A DNA stretch of 64,000 bases, taken from Hyalella azteca. Taxonomy: Eukaryota; Arthropoda; Malacostraca; Amphipoda; Hyalellidae. Both the position numbers and the translations under genes were made by a program. Each line of letters starts with the position of its first letter. Position 1 is the first letter of the stretch. Below are positions 1 to 12,103 of the stretch, in pieces. The notes beneath the pieces are model-generated. The model was not told where the DNA came from. It saw only the letters and a list, made by a program, of their open reading frames with translations, and did no database searches. The DNA lies in NCBI RefSeq assembly GCF_000764305.2, contig NW_025943934.1, positions 210,128 to 274,127 on the forward strand, written 5' to 3'.

Positions 1-296
1 AATTAAACATCAAAACACAACTGTTGATAACTCGTAATTAAACATCAAAACACAACTGTTGATAATTCGGAATTGAACATCAAAACACAACTGTTGATAA
101 TTCGTAATTAAACATCAAAACACAATTGTTGATAATTCATAATTAAACATTGTAACACAACTGTTGATAATTCATAGTTAGACATCAAAAGCCAACAGTT
201 GGTAATTCGTAATTAAACATCAAAACCCAACTGTTGGTAATTCGGAATTCGCATCTAAACACAACTGTTCGTAAATCAGAATTGAACATCAAAATG
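1..296. repeat. 35-bp tandem repeat at the window edge
   Basis: About eight copies of a 35-bp unit, each beginning roughly AATTAAACATCAAAACACAA and ending TTGATAATTCGT. The first copies are nearly identical and the copies after about 140 are increasingly diverged. The array is cut by the left edge of the window, so its full length is unknown. The open frames across it follow from the periodicity and are not genes. Confidence 0.85.
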
Positions 297-1665
297 ACGT
301 CAAAAAAGTCAAATGCGCGGAAGGATACAGAGAAATCCGGATTCGTCATCGAAAAGCGTACATTTTTCATTATTTTTTGCTTGAATAAATTTTCGGATAT
401 TCAATAATGAAAAAATATCAACACAAACATTGAATGTTAATACAAAATCAGCTGATTTTTTGTTTGTTTTTCGTTCAACAACTTGAAAAATTCAATTGTA
501 GAAGCATTTAAACGTTGCTCCGAAATCACTCACAACGAAACAATTTTGTTGCAACTTTTCAGCCTTCAGCAAACCTCAGCAAATTTTTAACGTTGACGTT
601 AAACTCTCCTCCATAACTCTCCTTTTACCCCTTAGGTTCTTAATTAATTGACAAGATTATTTCAATTTCAAAAATATATAAACGTTAAATTTCGACCGCA
701 AAGAACACTTATCTTTTTTATCTTAAATGTTGACCTTAACATTTAATCAGTAACTATTTATTTTTTTACCAACCGTCATGAACAATGATTTCACACTCAG
801 TTCTTGCAATTAACTCGTTTCAGTCATGTGTTGGCTTACCTTTTCTTCTTTTCATGTCAGATGAACGAAGGAAGAATAGGCAAATAAAACGAAGGTTATA
901 AATTCTCTCTCTTTCTTCGATGAAATCATCTTGTTGTCATTGTAAATGCGGCATAGTGAGCGATTTGGATCTGAAAAAATTACAACACAGTCATAATTAG
1001 CATAAAATTGGATTTTAAAAATTAAAATAAGGTACTAAATCTAGATTGCGTGGTTTTTCAAAAATTTCTTACATTACATTCAGTAAGTTTTCAGGAGGTT
1101 ATTTTAGATTGGGGTAATACAGCGTGCTATATTCTGATTTCAATTAATAAAATAATTACAATAGACACGATTACAGTGTAAAGTGAAATTGAATCTTATT
1201 ATGGGAATTAAGTTTAATTAATGGGAACTGATAATTTAATATTTTAATATAAATTTTTAATATATACAGCAAAAAGCGCCAGCAAAAGTCATCATTGGCG
1301 TAAATCTAGATGGTAATACGGATTCATAGTCTAAAAGATATGATTTAAGAAGCTAATAAACAAATAATACTAGTAATATTCATAGTGATTATATGCCTTG
1401 AGACTCCATCATTTTTGGCCATAACAATTCGTCTATTTTAATGGCTAAAAATTTTGCTAGAGCAGTTGTCAGTTTGCTTACATTTTATTTTCTAAATGAT
1501 ACTTTTCGGGGTTAGAATGCGTTTTCATATGCACGTATTTCAGTCGTACATTCCGACAAACGAGTTTCGATGGCATAAAACAGGTTGCATAGTTTTTTTG
1601 CTAAGTCGCGTTTGATTTCCAACTCTAGGTTTTTTGCATTACAGACTATACGAGAATTTCTTAAC
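297..1665. other. Spacer, no gene seen
   Basis: AT-rich sequence with no exon, RNA gene or clear repeat that I can support. I looked here for the exon 3 that should follow the orphan lectin exon at 1666-1741 and did not find its usual end (an YLAVPA-type stretch followed by a GT donor). Confidence 0.5.
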
Positions 1666-1741
1666 TGTGCAGCACGCATGAGGCAGAGTAGCAAATCCCC
1701 AGACAGTCGTGCACCATCGCACACTTGGCTGCGCAAGTAAT
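1666..1741 (-). pseudogene. Orphan exon 2 of a PAN-CTLD lectin gene
   Basis: On the minus strand, an acceptor (TGCACAG) is followed by a 76-nt exon that ends in a GTTAAG donor. It reads ITCAAKCAMVHDC, then LGICYSASCVLH. This matches exon 2 of the complete lectin genes (CSA-C-x6-C-LGFCYS-x-C-VLH), with the same start phase 0 and end phase 1. It is four codons shorter than the usual 88-nt exon. All five cysteines are kept. I found no exon 1 upstream (to about 6.2 kb) and no exons 3-5 downstream. It is therefore either a relic or part of a gene extending beyond the left edge with a very long intron. The weaker donor and the isolation favour a relic. Confidence 0.6.
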
Positions 1742-2214
1742 CTGTGCAGGAAAACCCCTTTATTTATATTAGCGAATAAAACATCAAAACCACTTTAGCT
1801 TCAAACTCGAGGTGGAGTTAGGGACATGAAAACTTTGTGTGTTTAAATCCATTCAGTAAAGTAAAATGAGATTTTAAACGGAGTTTGAACGCTAACAGCA
1901 GACGTAAAAACATCATTTCCGATCATCATTAAACTTCAAATTTTTTTTTCAGAATGTTGCTAGTAACTGCAGGGTTCATAAATCCGATGAAAAAAAATGT
2001 GACAACGTTTATTCCTGAACTTTTCAAACTTGACCGCGCAGTCAAGTAGGCACAACTTGCAGTAATCTTAAAATTAATTATTTCCGAAAATATAGTGCAG
2101 AATAGAGTTTCATAAGAATTGTAAAAATAATATGATGCATTGCATATCAGAAATTGATATCAGCGAGAATTGCGTAATTACTGTCCTGTTGATGAAAGTT
2201 AAAGGATTGCCACT

Positions 2215-2215
2215 N
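2215..2215. other. Single-N assembly join
   Basis: One N in otherwise continuous sequence. Single Ns in this window sit at suspicious junctions (2215, 6244, 24845, 28742) and are best treated as joins of unknown size. Confidence 0.7.
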
Positions 2216-2396
2216 AGGACCATTGCACCATCGAATGAGCATTGAGGCTTTGATTAAATATGATGTATGACGATTGTGAACTTGGTCGTAAAAGATAATT
2301 TCGAATTTTAAACCTATCTCAAAAATGAAATAAAGGAACATGCTGTAGGACGCATTACCTTTGTGGTCGCAGGTTCAATTAAGTTTTATTTTCGCA

Positions 2397-2634
2397 GGTT
2401 TCTTGAACGCGTTGGAAGCTTGTGGCCTCTATTTGAGCCCAAGCACACAACACCAAAAGAGCGAGTATCGTCAGGAACTTCATCGAGACAAGGTCTACTG
2501 ATGGTCACTTGCCAGTGGACACAGATGTGCACTTCGGGTTCTGGACGGAGGCATTTGTGTCAAGGAATATTCGTGAATATGATTACGATATTTACCTGAA
2601 TCACGCGTGCAACAATATCTCTACAGGAAGATAA
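2397..2634 (+). pseudogene. Unrecognised coding-looking fragment, probably frameshifted
   Basis: A plausible acceptor (TTTTCGCAG, ending 2397) is followed by coding-like sequence in one frame (FLNALEACGLYLSPS and on to DKVY), which meets a TGA near 2503. The text then continues in the next frame from about 2505 as DGHLPVDTDVHFGF, then WTEAFVSRNIREYDY, and stops at TAA 2632-2634. That second frame is open from 2437. The switch without a splice site suggests one extra base. Residue composition is that of a soluble protein domain. I do not recognise the family. It could be a broken gene exon or a fragment of a mobile element. Confidence 0.35.
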
Positions 2635-5600
2635 TACAGTAGACACCTTAGTATGTTGTAGTTGTTATTTGATAAATGGTTAGAATGATGATGTTTGATT
2701 CAGTTCATTTTGGTGGAAGTAAGTTCAGTGATGAGAAATCTTAACTTTTTACAACACTTCTCTTCAACTTCACTTCATGTTGCTTGTTTGTTTTTCTTTT
2801 TTGTCTGCTACAAATCTTATAATCGATATTCAACACACTGCTACCTGTCAAATCGATCTGAAATTTTGCACATTTGCGTAAAAATTTAGACAATGCATGA
2901 ACCAATTGATAGAATAAATAATTGAAATTTTCAAAAATTTTCTAATATTAAAAAATGGAAAAATAATTTTGTCTGCTTTAGGTTTTATAATCGATATTTA
3001 ACACATTTCTACCTGTCTAATCGAACTGAAATTTTGCACACTTACGTAAAGTCGGTGACAGTGCATGAATCGAATGACAGAATAAATAATTTTGAAAATT
3101 TATTTTCTAAAATATTGAAAAAAACTTTAAAATCCTTTTTTTAACATATGAAAATAAAATTAGAAATTCATTGTCCATGTGTATCGGAGACATTGGATTC
3201 CTTAAAAGTGCTGTCGTTAAAAATTATTTTTTAAATGCATATTATTACTAAATATTTTGTAAAAAGCCTAAATTTCCACAAAAGTTCTATATTACTTTCA
3301 TCCAATAAATTCCATTTATCTATCTTTCACTGACAGCACGTAAAGCGCTGTTGGTTGTGACGATGAAATTCTCTTTGAACTTCGTTCGAACATTGATACT
3401 TGTATACTCAGTATTGACTGATAGAATTACCTGTTAACGATTGATTTATTATTTGTGCGTGTCGATTATTTGCGCACTTGAACTTAAACCTAAAATTAAT
3501 TAAATTAATTTCCTAACGTAGGAAGTTCGTGTGTCCGATTCCGTGTCATGCATTTAAGATTCAACTTCATAGTTACGAATAACTCAACTTGTGTGTCAAT
3601 ATTATTGAAGCGGCGAGCAAAAGTTTTTATTTTGAGTTTCTGGTTCTATTGACAAAACGTTAATTATTTATCCCACTTTTATTGATTTAAAAAGTTATCA
3701 AGAGATCAAATTATCAAATTATTATCATCTCAATCTATTACGGACCGTCATAACAATTTTAATTTTAAAACGACTGTTCGCATTTAATATTCAGATTGAA
3801 ACCAAAAATATTTTTGTCTCGAATCTTACGCTCATAGTTTGCTTAACTTTGTCCATCAGTGACTAAAATTTATAAAAATGAGATTCTCGTTTTAACGTAA
3901 TGATGAGTAACAATCATTCAAATCTCTGGCAAAATAGAGTGGATCTTCGCTATTTTGATTATCCAGAATCATTGTTCTTTGCAAAAGTGTACTTCGGAAT
4001 GAATTAACAATCGAAATTAACAAGAATATTTAGGTTAACCATTGGCATTGTTGAATATTTCAATCTGGCTGCTCAACTTGCCTCAACCTTACCCGTTCGG
4101 ATGCGACGCCTGATGTTCCTGCTGAATTCATCAAATAAATGCGGTCCTCGAATAAATTAACTAGAGGCCAGAATTTTACCTCGACTACGCAAGTTCCTAG
4201 AGGTAAGAGCAATAGAATCAGCCAATCATTTCCTGGCATTCAGCTAATATACATTTCAGATTCTTATGAACCGAAAATTTCGAGTTCACGCGTATTTTCT
4301 TGCCTTCAGTATGGAATTTTAAACGAACACGGAAACCCTCATTGGTCTATAGCACTAGTTAGTTCGTCCGTTGATTTCCCCCGCTGTACGATATTTTTAG
4401 GTTCGGTTTCTTATTTTATAAGTTGCTATTAATCACTAACTTATTATTACTACATTATATTAATGACTTTTATTATTATTGGCTTTTTCTTTCATTCCTA
4501 ATTGCCCGCTATAATATTCGGATTTTGCAGAACCTTCATTGGTGCACAATACACGTATTTCTTCCATTAGATTGCACACGGCACTTCCGATTTCATGTAG
4601 ACATCATTTTATGAACTTACAAACCATTGTTCTATCTGCATCACTCATTCATATATAAAACAATTCTGAAAGATTTAAACGCTACGGTTAGTCAAGACAC
4701 TTATTTTTTGCATTGTTTCATTCGCTGCTTATCCACTGCTTTGGTGTGGCCTCCGCACTCATGCTTGATTCTTGCCTATTAGAGCTCTGTCACTACTTCG
4801 GACAGTTTGCGAGACCACTACGCTTGGTTCTTGAAGTTTATCCAAAATTTCACACTATTTTCAAAACTGTTAGTTCAAAAAAATATTTCTCACCATTTCG
4901 ATGTTCAAAAGCTTTGTTGTTAGGAATCATAACCGGGAGTAAATTTTATGTCAGTGTTGACGCAGATGTCATTTGATATTTCGAGCACTGCAATAAATAT
5001 ATGGTCTCTAATTTTGAACGTGCACGTTTCACCTAAAATATTTTACTGATGCATCATAGGAGCTGCTAAACATTTAAAATCAAAAAGAATAATATATTCA
5101 TGCATCGATTGAAGGCCTCAATTAAAAGATGTGTTATTGCATTTAGTATTCCATCAATCTTGTGTTATCTTGTTATTTAGAAAGCATGACAATAAGGATA
5201 GCTTATAATTACAGGGTTAATATTAGACACCTGATAAGAAAATTAGCATTAATATTCTCTTTTTCCAACAACGTGTTACGAATGGTACAATCAGACAGGG
5301 TTCGTACATTGTTGACCGGAATTTTTAGCATAGTTCACGGAAAAATTCCATGTTATGTGTTTCTAAATAATGCGACTCTATACTAATTGTTCAGTCATGA
5401 AAAATCCTAATTATCTTCAGTTTAGTTCAAACAGGGACGCAATTTTCACCAAGGTTCTCGGCAGCTTTCGTTCAATTGACTCCATTTAGTTGTATTGCAA
5501 TGACATTATATAGCGTGTTGATCGTAGTGCTTATATGATGTCCTCTCTGAAATCACATATTATCATTACTCCTTATTTTTACGAAAATGCCGAATGCTTA

Positions 5601-6243
5601 CATTTATAGGCGAATAATATAATATAAACGCTTCTTGCATCTTAACAAATTTATAAAAATGTCGCATAATGCAATTTTTATTTGGGCAAAACAGATGTAC
5701 ATGGAATATTATAATCCGTAAGTGCGCATCATCATTCATGAGATGGTACCACTAATAATAGAATTACCAGAGTGTAATTGATTGATTCAAGCTCTCCAAA
5801 CAAATCGTAATGAAATTTGATTTTTATGAAACATATTTTTTCGTGATTTAAGAGGTTTTCGCGTTGGATTTCCATCATGGATTTTTGAGTAGATTTCACT
5901 ACTACAGATGATTGAACTTGTGCGTTAAAAGTTATTTGTAGAGGTTAGCTACAGTTTTTATCACGGGTATTTGCATTTGAAGGAAAAAAAACATTAATCA
6001 TTTATATAATTTATATTGTGCAAATAATTAATGAATATATAAAAATTATCACTCATCTCGCCGACCGTCGTGTTCCTTTCCATCATATTGAAGTCATGCA
6101 TAAAAAGTATTCTTAAATAATTTTCAATTTGAAATCGAAAATATTTATGAATCGAATCCATATTTATGGTTTATTTAAATTTTTTTATGAAGACCTAAAA
6201 GCTGTAAAAATACTGATTTTCGTTTAAAGTTAATGATAAATTT
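2635..6243. other. Spacer with no supported gene
   Basis: About 3.6 kb of AT-rich DNA. Short coding-like text near 4085-4200 (LNLTRSDATPDVPAEFIK) is interrupted by a TAA and is not recognisable. Two stretches near 2810-2900 and 2980-3090 share a diverged direct repeat (TATAATCGATATT with ACCTGTC-AATCGA). A single N at 6244 ends the block, and the sequence to its right is the start of a segmental duplication. Confidence 0.5.
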
Positions 6244-6511
6244 NCACTTAATTACTAAATTGATTAAGTAAAATAAGTTAATTTCGTTCCTTAATCAATT
6301 TTATAAACAAATTCATCCACCTCCTGACTTTAACCTTTCACGAATACTGTGAAAAAATGACGATATAGGCTCAAAGAAATAACATCAATCAAACTAATAT
6401 TGCTTTGCAATCACAATGTAAAGTTAACACTACCTATATGTTCATCATCCCTTATAATAAAATCTCAGTATTTTCAAAACTTAGTAGCGACAGGAAATAT
6501 AAATCACTGAC

Positions 6512-7912
6512 GGCCGGCACTGCGAGGTAGGCGCCCATGGCTCTACAGTTGGAATAGGCGCTGGCCTGAGGGAGGCCGTCGGAGTGGTAGATGTACGTCA
6601 TCATTCCATCGATGAGGTTTGAGCTGGAGAGGTAATATGGTTCTGTGACGGAACAATATTTGAATATTATTAACACTCGCATATAAAGGCTTTCGTTGTT
6701 TCCTGTAAGTAAAAATGAATTTTATCAGTTGTCTCATGTTCGAAGTATTAGTGAATGGCTTGGCGTTAGATTTATTATTTATTAAAAGTTGGGATTTCCG
6801 AAACAAATAAATAGCGGCAAAATTTCATGAAATTTTCAAAAGTTTGGATATAAATTTTACACCATGGATCAGATGTTGTCAAAAATTCGTTAAGAAAGCC
6901 TCTGAAAACTGTTCTATTTAAATATCCAGTTTGACCCAAGGTAGGTTAGAAGCTATACAACAGTCAAACAATTTAATGATGCAAGCAAGTCAGCATATCC
7001 TCTGTCCTCTACTCTGTATAATCCCTAATTATCTATAAAAGGTTTATGCAAACATGACGAGCTGATGAGTAATAATGATGATAATATTAATAATAATAAC
7101 AATGATAATAATAAAATTTAAACGACACACAGGAGGTTATGGTAATATGTACTCTAAATGATCTATCGAAGGAGGTTATTCTCAAATTTGAAAGCTGATT
7201 TAATTTTGAAGTGAAATAAAGCGATCTATGAGTTACAACCTATTTTATACTAATCAGTATATTATCGCGAAATGATCATAAAAGGTTATCATGAGGTTAT
7301 AAGGTTAAATTCTCATCATGAGGTTATAATCATGAGGTTAAATTCTCCCTTGTGCATAATGCATTGTATAAAAAAATATAACTCAGTACTCACTGCAGTG
7401 AGTGACAGAGAGCGCATTTTCTCGTCGACGAAAACTTGAGGTCACGGACAGACGGACAGACAGACAGACGGACAGATAGACAGACGGACATGGCGAGCAC
7501 AATAGTGAAATTTTTCCATGAATGAGAAAATGCGCTAAAAATGTTCTATTGTGCATCAACATAAAGAATTAAAATATTATCTTGAAATTATCAAATACAT
7601 CACGTTGCTCTCCAGGTACACCTGCACTTTCTACTCTAGGAAACGTAATCCTACAATAAATTTTTAAATGTGAAAAATACTTTGATTTTCCTTGAGGACT
7701 ATACTTATTTCATAACCAGACCGTAATAGTATTTAAGATGCAATCCATATATTGTTTGTGACAAACAAAACATAGTTTTGTACGGAATTGGAAACAACAA
7801 GTACGAGATATACGAGCCACTCACTGTGCAGCACACAGAGCTTGGTCGACCGTGAGTAGCAGAACCCCAGGCACTCCTGCTTGGCAGCGTTGCATTTGGC
7901 TGAGCAGTGTGT
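6512..7912 (-). CDS. Partial PAN-CTLD lectin gene B (exons 2 and 3 only)
   Basis: Exon 2 (7825-7912, 88 nt) encodes THCSAKCNAAKQ, then ECLGFCYSRSTKLCVLH, a short Cys-rich PAN/apple-like segment. Exon 3 (6512-6642, 131 nt) encodes the first strand and helix of a CTLD, ending NCRAMGAYLAVPA. Splice sites are AG and GT (GTGAGT after exon 2, GTCAGT after exon 3). Both exons are close copies of those of gene A at 12557-18077, with open frames and the same phases. Exons 4-5, which should carry the QPD motif, are missing because the sequence breaks at the N at 6244. A complete exon 1 is also missing: only decayed copies of its 3' end remain at 10368-10830. Either the gene is a truncated duplicate or the assembly has lost its ends. 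Confidence 0.6.
7371..7539 (-). mobile_element. MITE-like element, copy 1 of 4
   Basis: Non-coding element of about 165 bp. Read on the minus strand it starts TTTAGCGCATTTTCTC, carries a variable GTCC/GTCT-rich simple repeat, then CGACGAGAAAATGCGCT and the palindrome CTCACTGCAGTGAG, and ends ACTGAGTTATATTTT. The AGCGCATTTTCTC and GAGAAAATGCGCT arms are inverted. The paralogous place near 15013-15022 lacks it, which is direct evidence of insertion. Confidence 0.75.
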
Positions 7913-8586
7913 CTGTTCAGAGAATAAAACACTATTTAATGAAGAAAATAATGGTATTCAAGAAGACTGATTATCCTCGGGGGATAATCGGAGAATTTTT
8001 AAACATTTCTTATATACGATAACAAGGAATACAGTAAAACATTATAAAACACACTTTAACGAAGAAAATATTAGTCTTCAAAAAACTGATTATCCTCGGG
8101 GGATAATCGTAGTATTTTAGAGAATTTTAGAATATAATTTCAAGGAATACCGTAGAAACTTATGAAACATACTATAATGAAGAAAATGATATTCTTCAAG
8201 AAATCTGATCCTAAAGAGATAATCGGAGTATTTTTTAGACATTTTTTCAAAGATAAAAACAAGGAATACTCTATAAACTTAACAAGCTCAGTTGACATGT
8301 TTAGGAAGAAGTAAAATTGTAGGGTCATCATAAAATTTAAGTAAAATTGTAGGGTTCGAGTTTCAAGGCGAAAAAGGGGGAGAAATATTGAGTCTGCAAG
8401 GAATTAATAACGTACACCGTCAGATCATATCGAGTCTTCGATAGAGTCTAAACAAACTTTAAGCACAAAATATAGAGCCCGTGTTCTCGCAGATCACTAA
8501 TATAACCCTCGTCTTGTCATCATGCCGGTTCGTTCTGTTTCTGGTGCATATGTATAATGAGACTTAAACCAATTTAAAAACTGTTC

Positions 8587-8624
8587 AGCGCATCCATCTC
8601 ACGTGGAGCAGAGATGGATGCGCT
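8587..8624. other. Perfect 14-bp intronic hairpin
   Basis: AGCGCATCCATCTC (8587-8600) and its exact reverse complement (8611-8624) flank a 10-nt loop. The block is inside the intron between exons 1 and 2 of the lectin duplicate. The paralogous block at 16121-16160 keeps most of the stem but has two mismatches. Flanking AACTGTT and AACAGT are also roughly complementary. Confidence 0.7.
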
Positions 8625-9944
8625 TTCGTCCGTTAAAACAGTCTTACCTGATTTGTCCTTATTTTCGGTAGGATTTTGAGAGTTAACCTCTACCTCCATA
8701 CATATGTCACTATCCGGGAATATAAATTTTAAGTTGAATTATACGCAGCTTAAACGTCAAAGTGTTCTTACACGACAGCAACATCAATGCAATTTATCTT
8801 GCGGAACATTTTTTTAATTTTTATTTTTAACATATCAATATTTTGGTAAGTAGGCTTGTGACAGTGTGCTCCGGTTTGTCGTCTTCAACTTATCATGGAC
8901 GAATGCAATGGTGAGGTACAGTGCAGTGATTTTTTATTAGCTTTTCTCATGCATCAAGGTCATGTTTATATCTTTGTTTTCTCCTCCAACTCTGTAATGA
9001 ATTTGTTTTATACAGTTTATTGTATGTCACTGAGAGGCAATAACAGTCAGGAGATTGTATCGCATACCATGTATGAGAAATAGAATAAAAGATGCCTGCA
9101 TTTTTGGATGAATTTATCATTTTTAAATGCTTACATTTAAAAAAATTTTAAACGATAGCATGATGAAAATATAATTATTATTCCATGAAATACTACATGG
9201 ATCGTATAGAGTCAATCTATGAATTTAGAAGCAAAGAATGGTCCACAAGATTTCATATGTTTATAGAAAACGTATAGATTTGCGTATTTTAGAACCATTG
9301 TACATCTTTAAACTTAGGCCCAGTTTGCATTCAACTGTTAGCTCCTATTCCCTTGAAATTGTGGATAGATTTTTTTTTCTTCTGTGCCTATTATTTGTAA
9401 ATTTAGGTTTTTAATTTCGTTCGGTGCTTTCAATATAATAAATTGTGACTTCTAATTTGTGATTCTAGATTCTACGAACTGACGATGGAGCTGGTCTCCG
9501 AAACGTTTTTATAAAGATATGAATTTTTGAGGACTATTCTTTGCTTTTAAATTCTTAGTTAATTTGCGATTTAATCAAACAAGCGACATCAATTCTTTAA
9601 TACGAATCAATCTATAATTCGTCTATACTTACAAAATTCCAGATTTCTCCATTTACAGATATATACAACCATTTTCATTCTAATGACGGAAAATGAACGG
9701 TAGCTTTCAAACTGAACTTACTATTAAGATAAATAAAAAGGACAGCATTTTTTTCAAGTTGTTGAATCTTGGTACAACACATTTTTTCGTTACCTGATTT
9801 TTTATTCGTCCTCATTTTCTGACGATTATGTTCATAATAGAATATATTATCCAATATTTTAGCAGGTTGCCTGATGCTTCTAGTGAGTGACACGTATATT
9901 AATGACTTATTGTGACGAATGTTCCACTTGAGGTCTATAACATA

Positions 9945-10195
9945 ACATAACATATTATAGTGATGTCGGCGCTAAAGATTAGGCTTAATGTGGCCTGTCG
10001 TCGATTTATGAACTTTTTTTTCGTGGCTTGTTCACAGAAGATCTAAAATCGTGTCATTTGACCGGATCTTTTCATGACTGACGATAGTTTGAAACAGTTC
10101 CTAGACTTCCACCGGGTTCGATATGGTGCTAGGCATTTCAAGTCTGGACATATATTTTTCCATAGCTTTATCTAGTCTGTTCATGAACGCGTTCA
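9945..10195 (-). mobile_element. Insertion resembling the 3' end of a LINE
   Basis: Block of about 240 bp present here and absent from the paralogous position near 17225-17250. On the minus strand it reads coding-like (MNRLDKAMEKYMSRLEMPST, a TAG, then ELFQTIVSHEKIRSNDTILD and a stop). It is followed by a tail, CGACGACAGGCC, and a TGTTATG-type simple repeat. The tail resembles that of the SINE at 11853-12103 (GGCGACAGGCC). The presence/absence contrast supports insertion. The LINE assignment is an inference. Confidence 0.4.
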
Positions 10196-10349
10196 TATGT
10201 TACACATATTTTTATGATGCATTGAAATTGAAAAAATTGTATAGATATGATGTAAAATAAATAAATATATTGTATCGTAAATAACACAAAAAACAATGAG
10301 ATAAAAATTATTTCCTTAAGATTTCGTATTTTAGGCAGTAGAGGTTTAA

Positions 10350-10830
10350 AGTAATAAATCAGTTACTCTCCAGCCTCATGGCAATCTCCTGCTGTACTGG
10401 GCGATATTCCTGCCGAGATTTTAACAATAGGTTTGCTAGGATTCTAAATGTAATCAAGTAGTTACGCAGTAACTCATCAGACAGACGGCCTTCTCCTGCT
10501 GCCCTGGGTTTAAAACATACTTACTTGGAATATAATAATACATCGGGTTGAAATTCACACAAAAGTAGTAACGCCGGGACTTACCAGGCTCGTGGCCTTT
10601 TCCTGCCCTGGGTTTAAAACATACTTACCTTGATTGTAATCATATATCGAGTAGGATTTTATTTTATCAATTAGTAACGCGGTTACTCACCAGGCTTGCA
10701 GCCTTCTCTTGTCCTGGGTTTAAGACAAACTTACCTTGATTATGATCATAGGTCGAGTAGGATTCAATTAAATCAAATATTAACGCAGTTTCTCACTAGA
10801 CTGGCAACCTTCTCCTAACGATGGTGAGTA
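10350..10830. repeat. Array of decayed exon-1 3' ends with donors (gene B)
   Basis: Five units of about 105-110 bp, with starts near 10368, 10464, 10575, 10683 and 10786. On the minus strand each holds a version of CCCAGGGCAGGAGAAGG, then an (A/G)GTCTG-like exon end, then a GTGAGT-like donor. The intact counterpart is the 3' part of exon 1 of gene A (17934-17980). The last unit breaks off near 10820 into an unrelated repeat, so no ATG-bearing exon 1 follows. Confidence 0.7.
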
Positions 10831-10839
10831 CTCGGACAG

Positions 10840-11820
10840 TTTTGGTCCCATTAGGCTAAGATTTGCAGAGCAAACCTATGATAATGCTTGACATGTATGC
10901 TGAAATTGGTGCCTGTGGCTTTTTCCTTGGCCGAGAAAACAAATTTTAAAAATTCATTCGTCGTTGCTCTTCTCCAAGGGGAAGAACAATTCCGTTAGAG
11001 CAGCGACTGAGGGCACCTCGGTTCCACGACAAAATTTTACGATTATTTCGATTTTATGGAAAAAATTGCAAAGCGATCCCAATGAAATTTAAAGCGTATG
11101 TACAGTGAGTCATGTCCAAGACGTGTGCACAGTTTCGAGTCATTTCATTACTTTAACGCGGAGTAATTGGGTGGGGAGGGGGAGAGGGAGAGGGTTTAAT
11201 TTTTTTCTCGCCGTAAAATGATGCTAGAGGGCTGTAAGTTTACGGAAACATTCTTGACATCATGCCCGACATACGTACCGATTTTGGAACTTGTGGCTTT
11301 TTGATTGGCTGAGAATTTTTTTTCATTTATCTTAGAACATTTCATGTTTTTCAAACTTTTCTCGAATAAAACACAATGAAAATTACACCGCATGTACAGG
11401 AAGTCATGCCCTAGTTGTTTGAGAAGTTTCGAGTCATTTCATTTCTTTGTCGCGGAGTAATTGGGTGGGGAGGGGGAGAGGTTTTAATTTTTTTCTCGCC
11501 GTAAAAATGATGCTAGAAAGCTGTAAATTTACGGGGACATACTTCTCATCATGCCCGACATGTGTACCGAGTTTGAGACTTAAGGCTTTTTGCTTAGCTG
11601 AGAAAATTTTTTTTCACATTTTTTAAAAAATATAGGTTTTTAATTTTTTCTCGAAAAAATTCATAATACAAACCCCTTCAAAAATATATCGGGCTAGACA
11701 TGTTTATGGTCACTATCTTCTTGCAAAAAGTCAGAACAGCGAGTGGTGCCGTTCTCCCTAAAACCTGAGGAATAGGGGGAGGAGTTTCAGTTGAGTGGCG
11801 TCATATACATGTTCCGAAAA
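10840..11820. repeat. Tandem repeat of about 294 bp
   Basis: Two clear units (about 11100-11393 and 11394-11690) share TACAGTGAGTCATG or its variant, TTTCGAGTCATTTCA, GGGTGGGGAGGGGGAGAG and TTTTTTCTCGCCGTAAAA in order. A more diverged unit precedes them (10840-11099). No coding potential. It lies between the truncated gene B and the SINE. Confidence 0.65.
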
Positions 11821-11852
11821 TGCCCAAAAACTTTCGGAGCATACATGTAATC

Positions 11853-12103
11853 ATAATAATAATAATAATAGCGGTTTCAGCGTTATTAGGCCGTAGGCCT
11901 GTCGCCGATTCTTAACATCGCAGAACATTCACAGCATTTTGCGGTCTCGAACTCGCAACTCGCTGCTATAATTCTGCTATGCTTAACCGCCCGGCCTCCT
12001 TGCCGATTCTGACCAGAAACTGGCGCCCAGAGCTGGGATCGAACCCGCGCCTCTCTGCGCCAATCTTGGTACTCTGAACTTTAACCACTGGGCCACCCTG
12101 CCC
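11853..12103 (-). mobile_element. tRNA-derived SINE
   Basis: Read on the minus strand it starts near 12103 with a tRNA-like head: an A-box-like TGGCCCAGTGGTTAA and a B box GGTTCGATCCC. The body contains CAGGCC and ends in a (TTA)n tail at 11853-11870. A related copy in the same orientation is at 41808-41984. The 5' end runs directly into the N block at 12104. An independent tRNA gene is unlikely because the two boxes are followed by a conserved non-tRNA body. Confidence 0.8.

Larger units (their letters stand above)
6245..10830. repeat. Segmental duplication, copy 1 (paralogous to 13755-17940)
   Basis: From the N at 6244 onward the sequence aligns with 13755-17940: exon 3, intron 2, exon 2, intron 1 and the exon-1 donor repeats occur in the same order with moderate divergence. 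Differences include separate insertions of one mobile element (7371-7539 here, 15475-15637 there) and an extra block of about 240 bp here at 9945-10195. The left end of the alignment is the N, which removes the positions where exons 4-5 should be. Confidence 0.8.

Noticed and set aside
4139..4432. 97-codon frame on the plus strand
   Set aside because: Coding-like text continues upstream through a TAA, composition fades after 4250, and there are no splice sites or recognisable domains.
8895..9083. Plus-strand 62-codon frame in the intron of gene B
   Set aside because: The paralogous stretch at 16526 has a stop after 24 codons and the frame is not conserved. It is intronic sequence.
12004..12103. 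Possible tRNA gene (A- and B-box-like motifs)
   Set aside because: Motifs sit at the head of a SINE with a conserved non-tRNA body and a TTA tail, and a second copy exists at 41808-41984.
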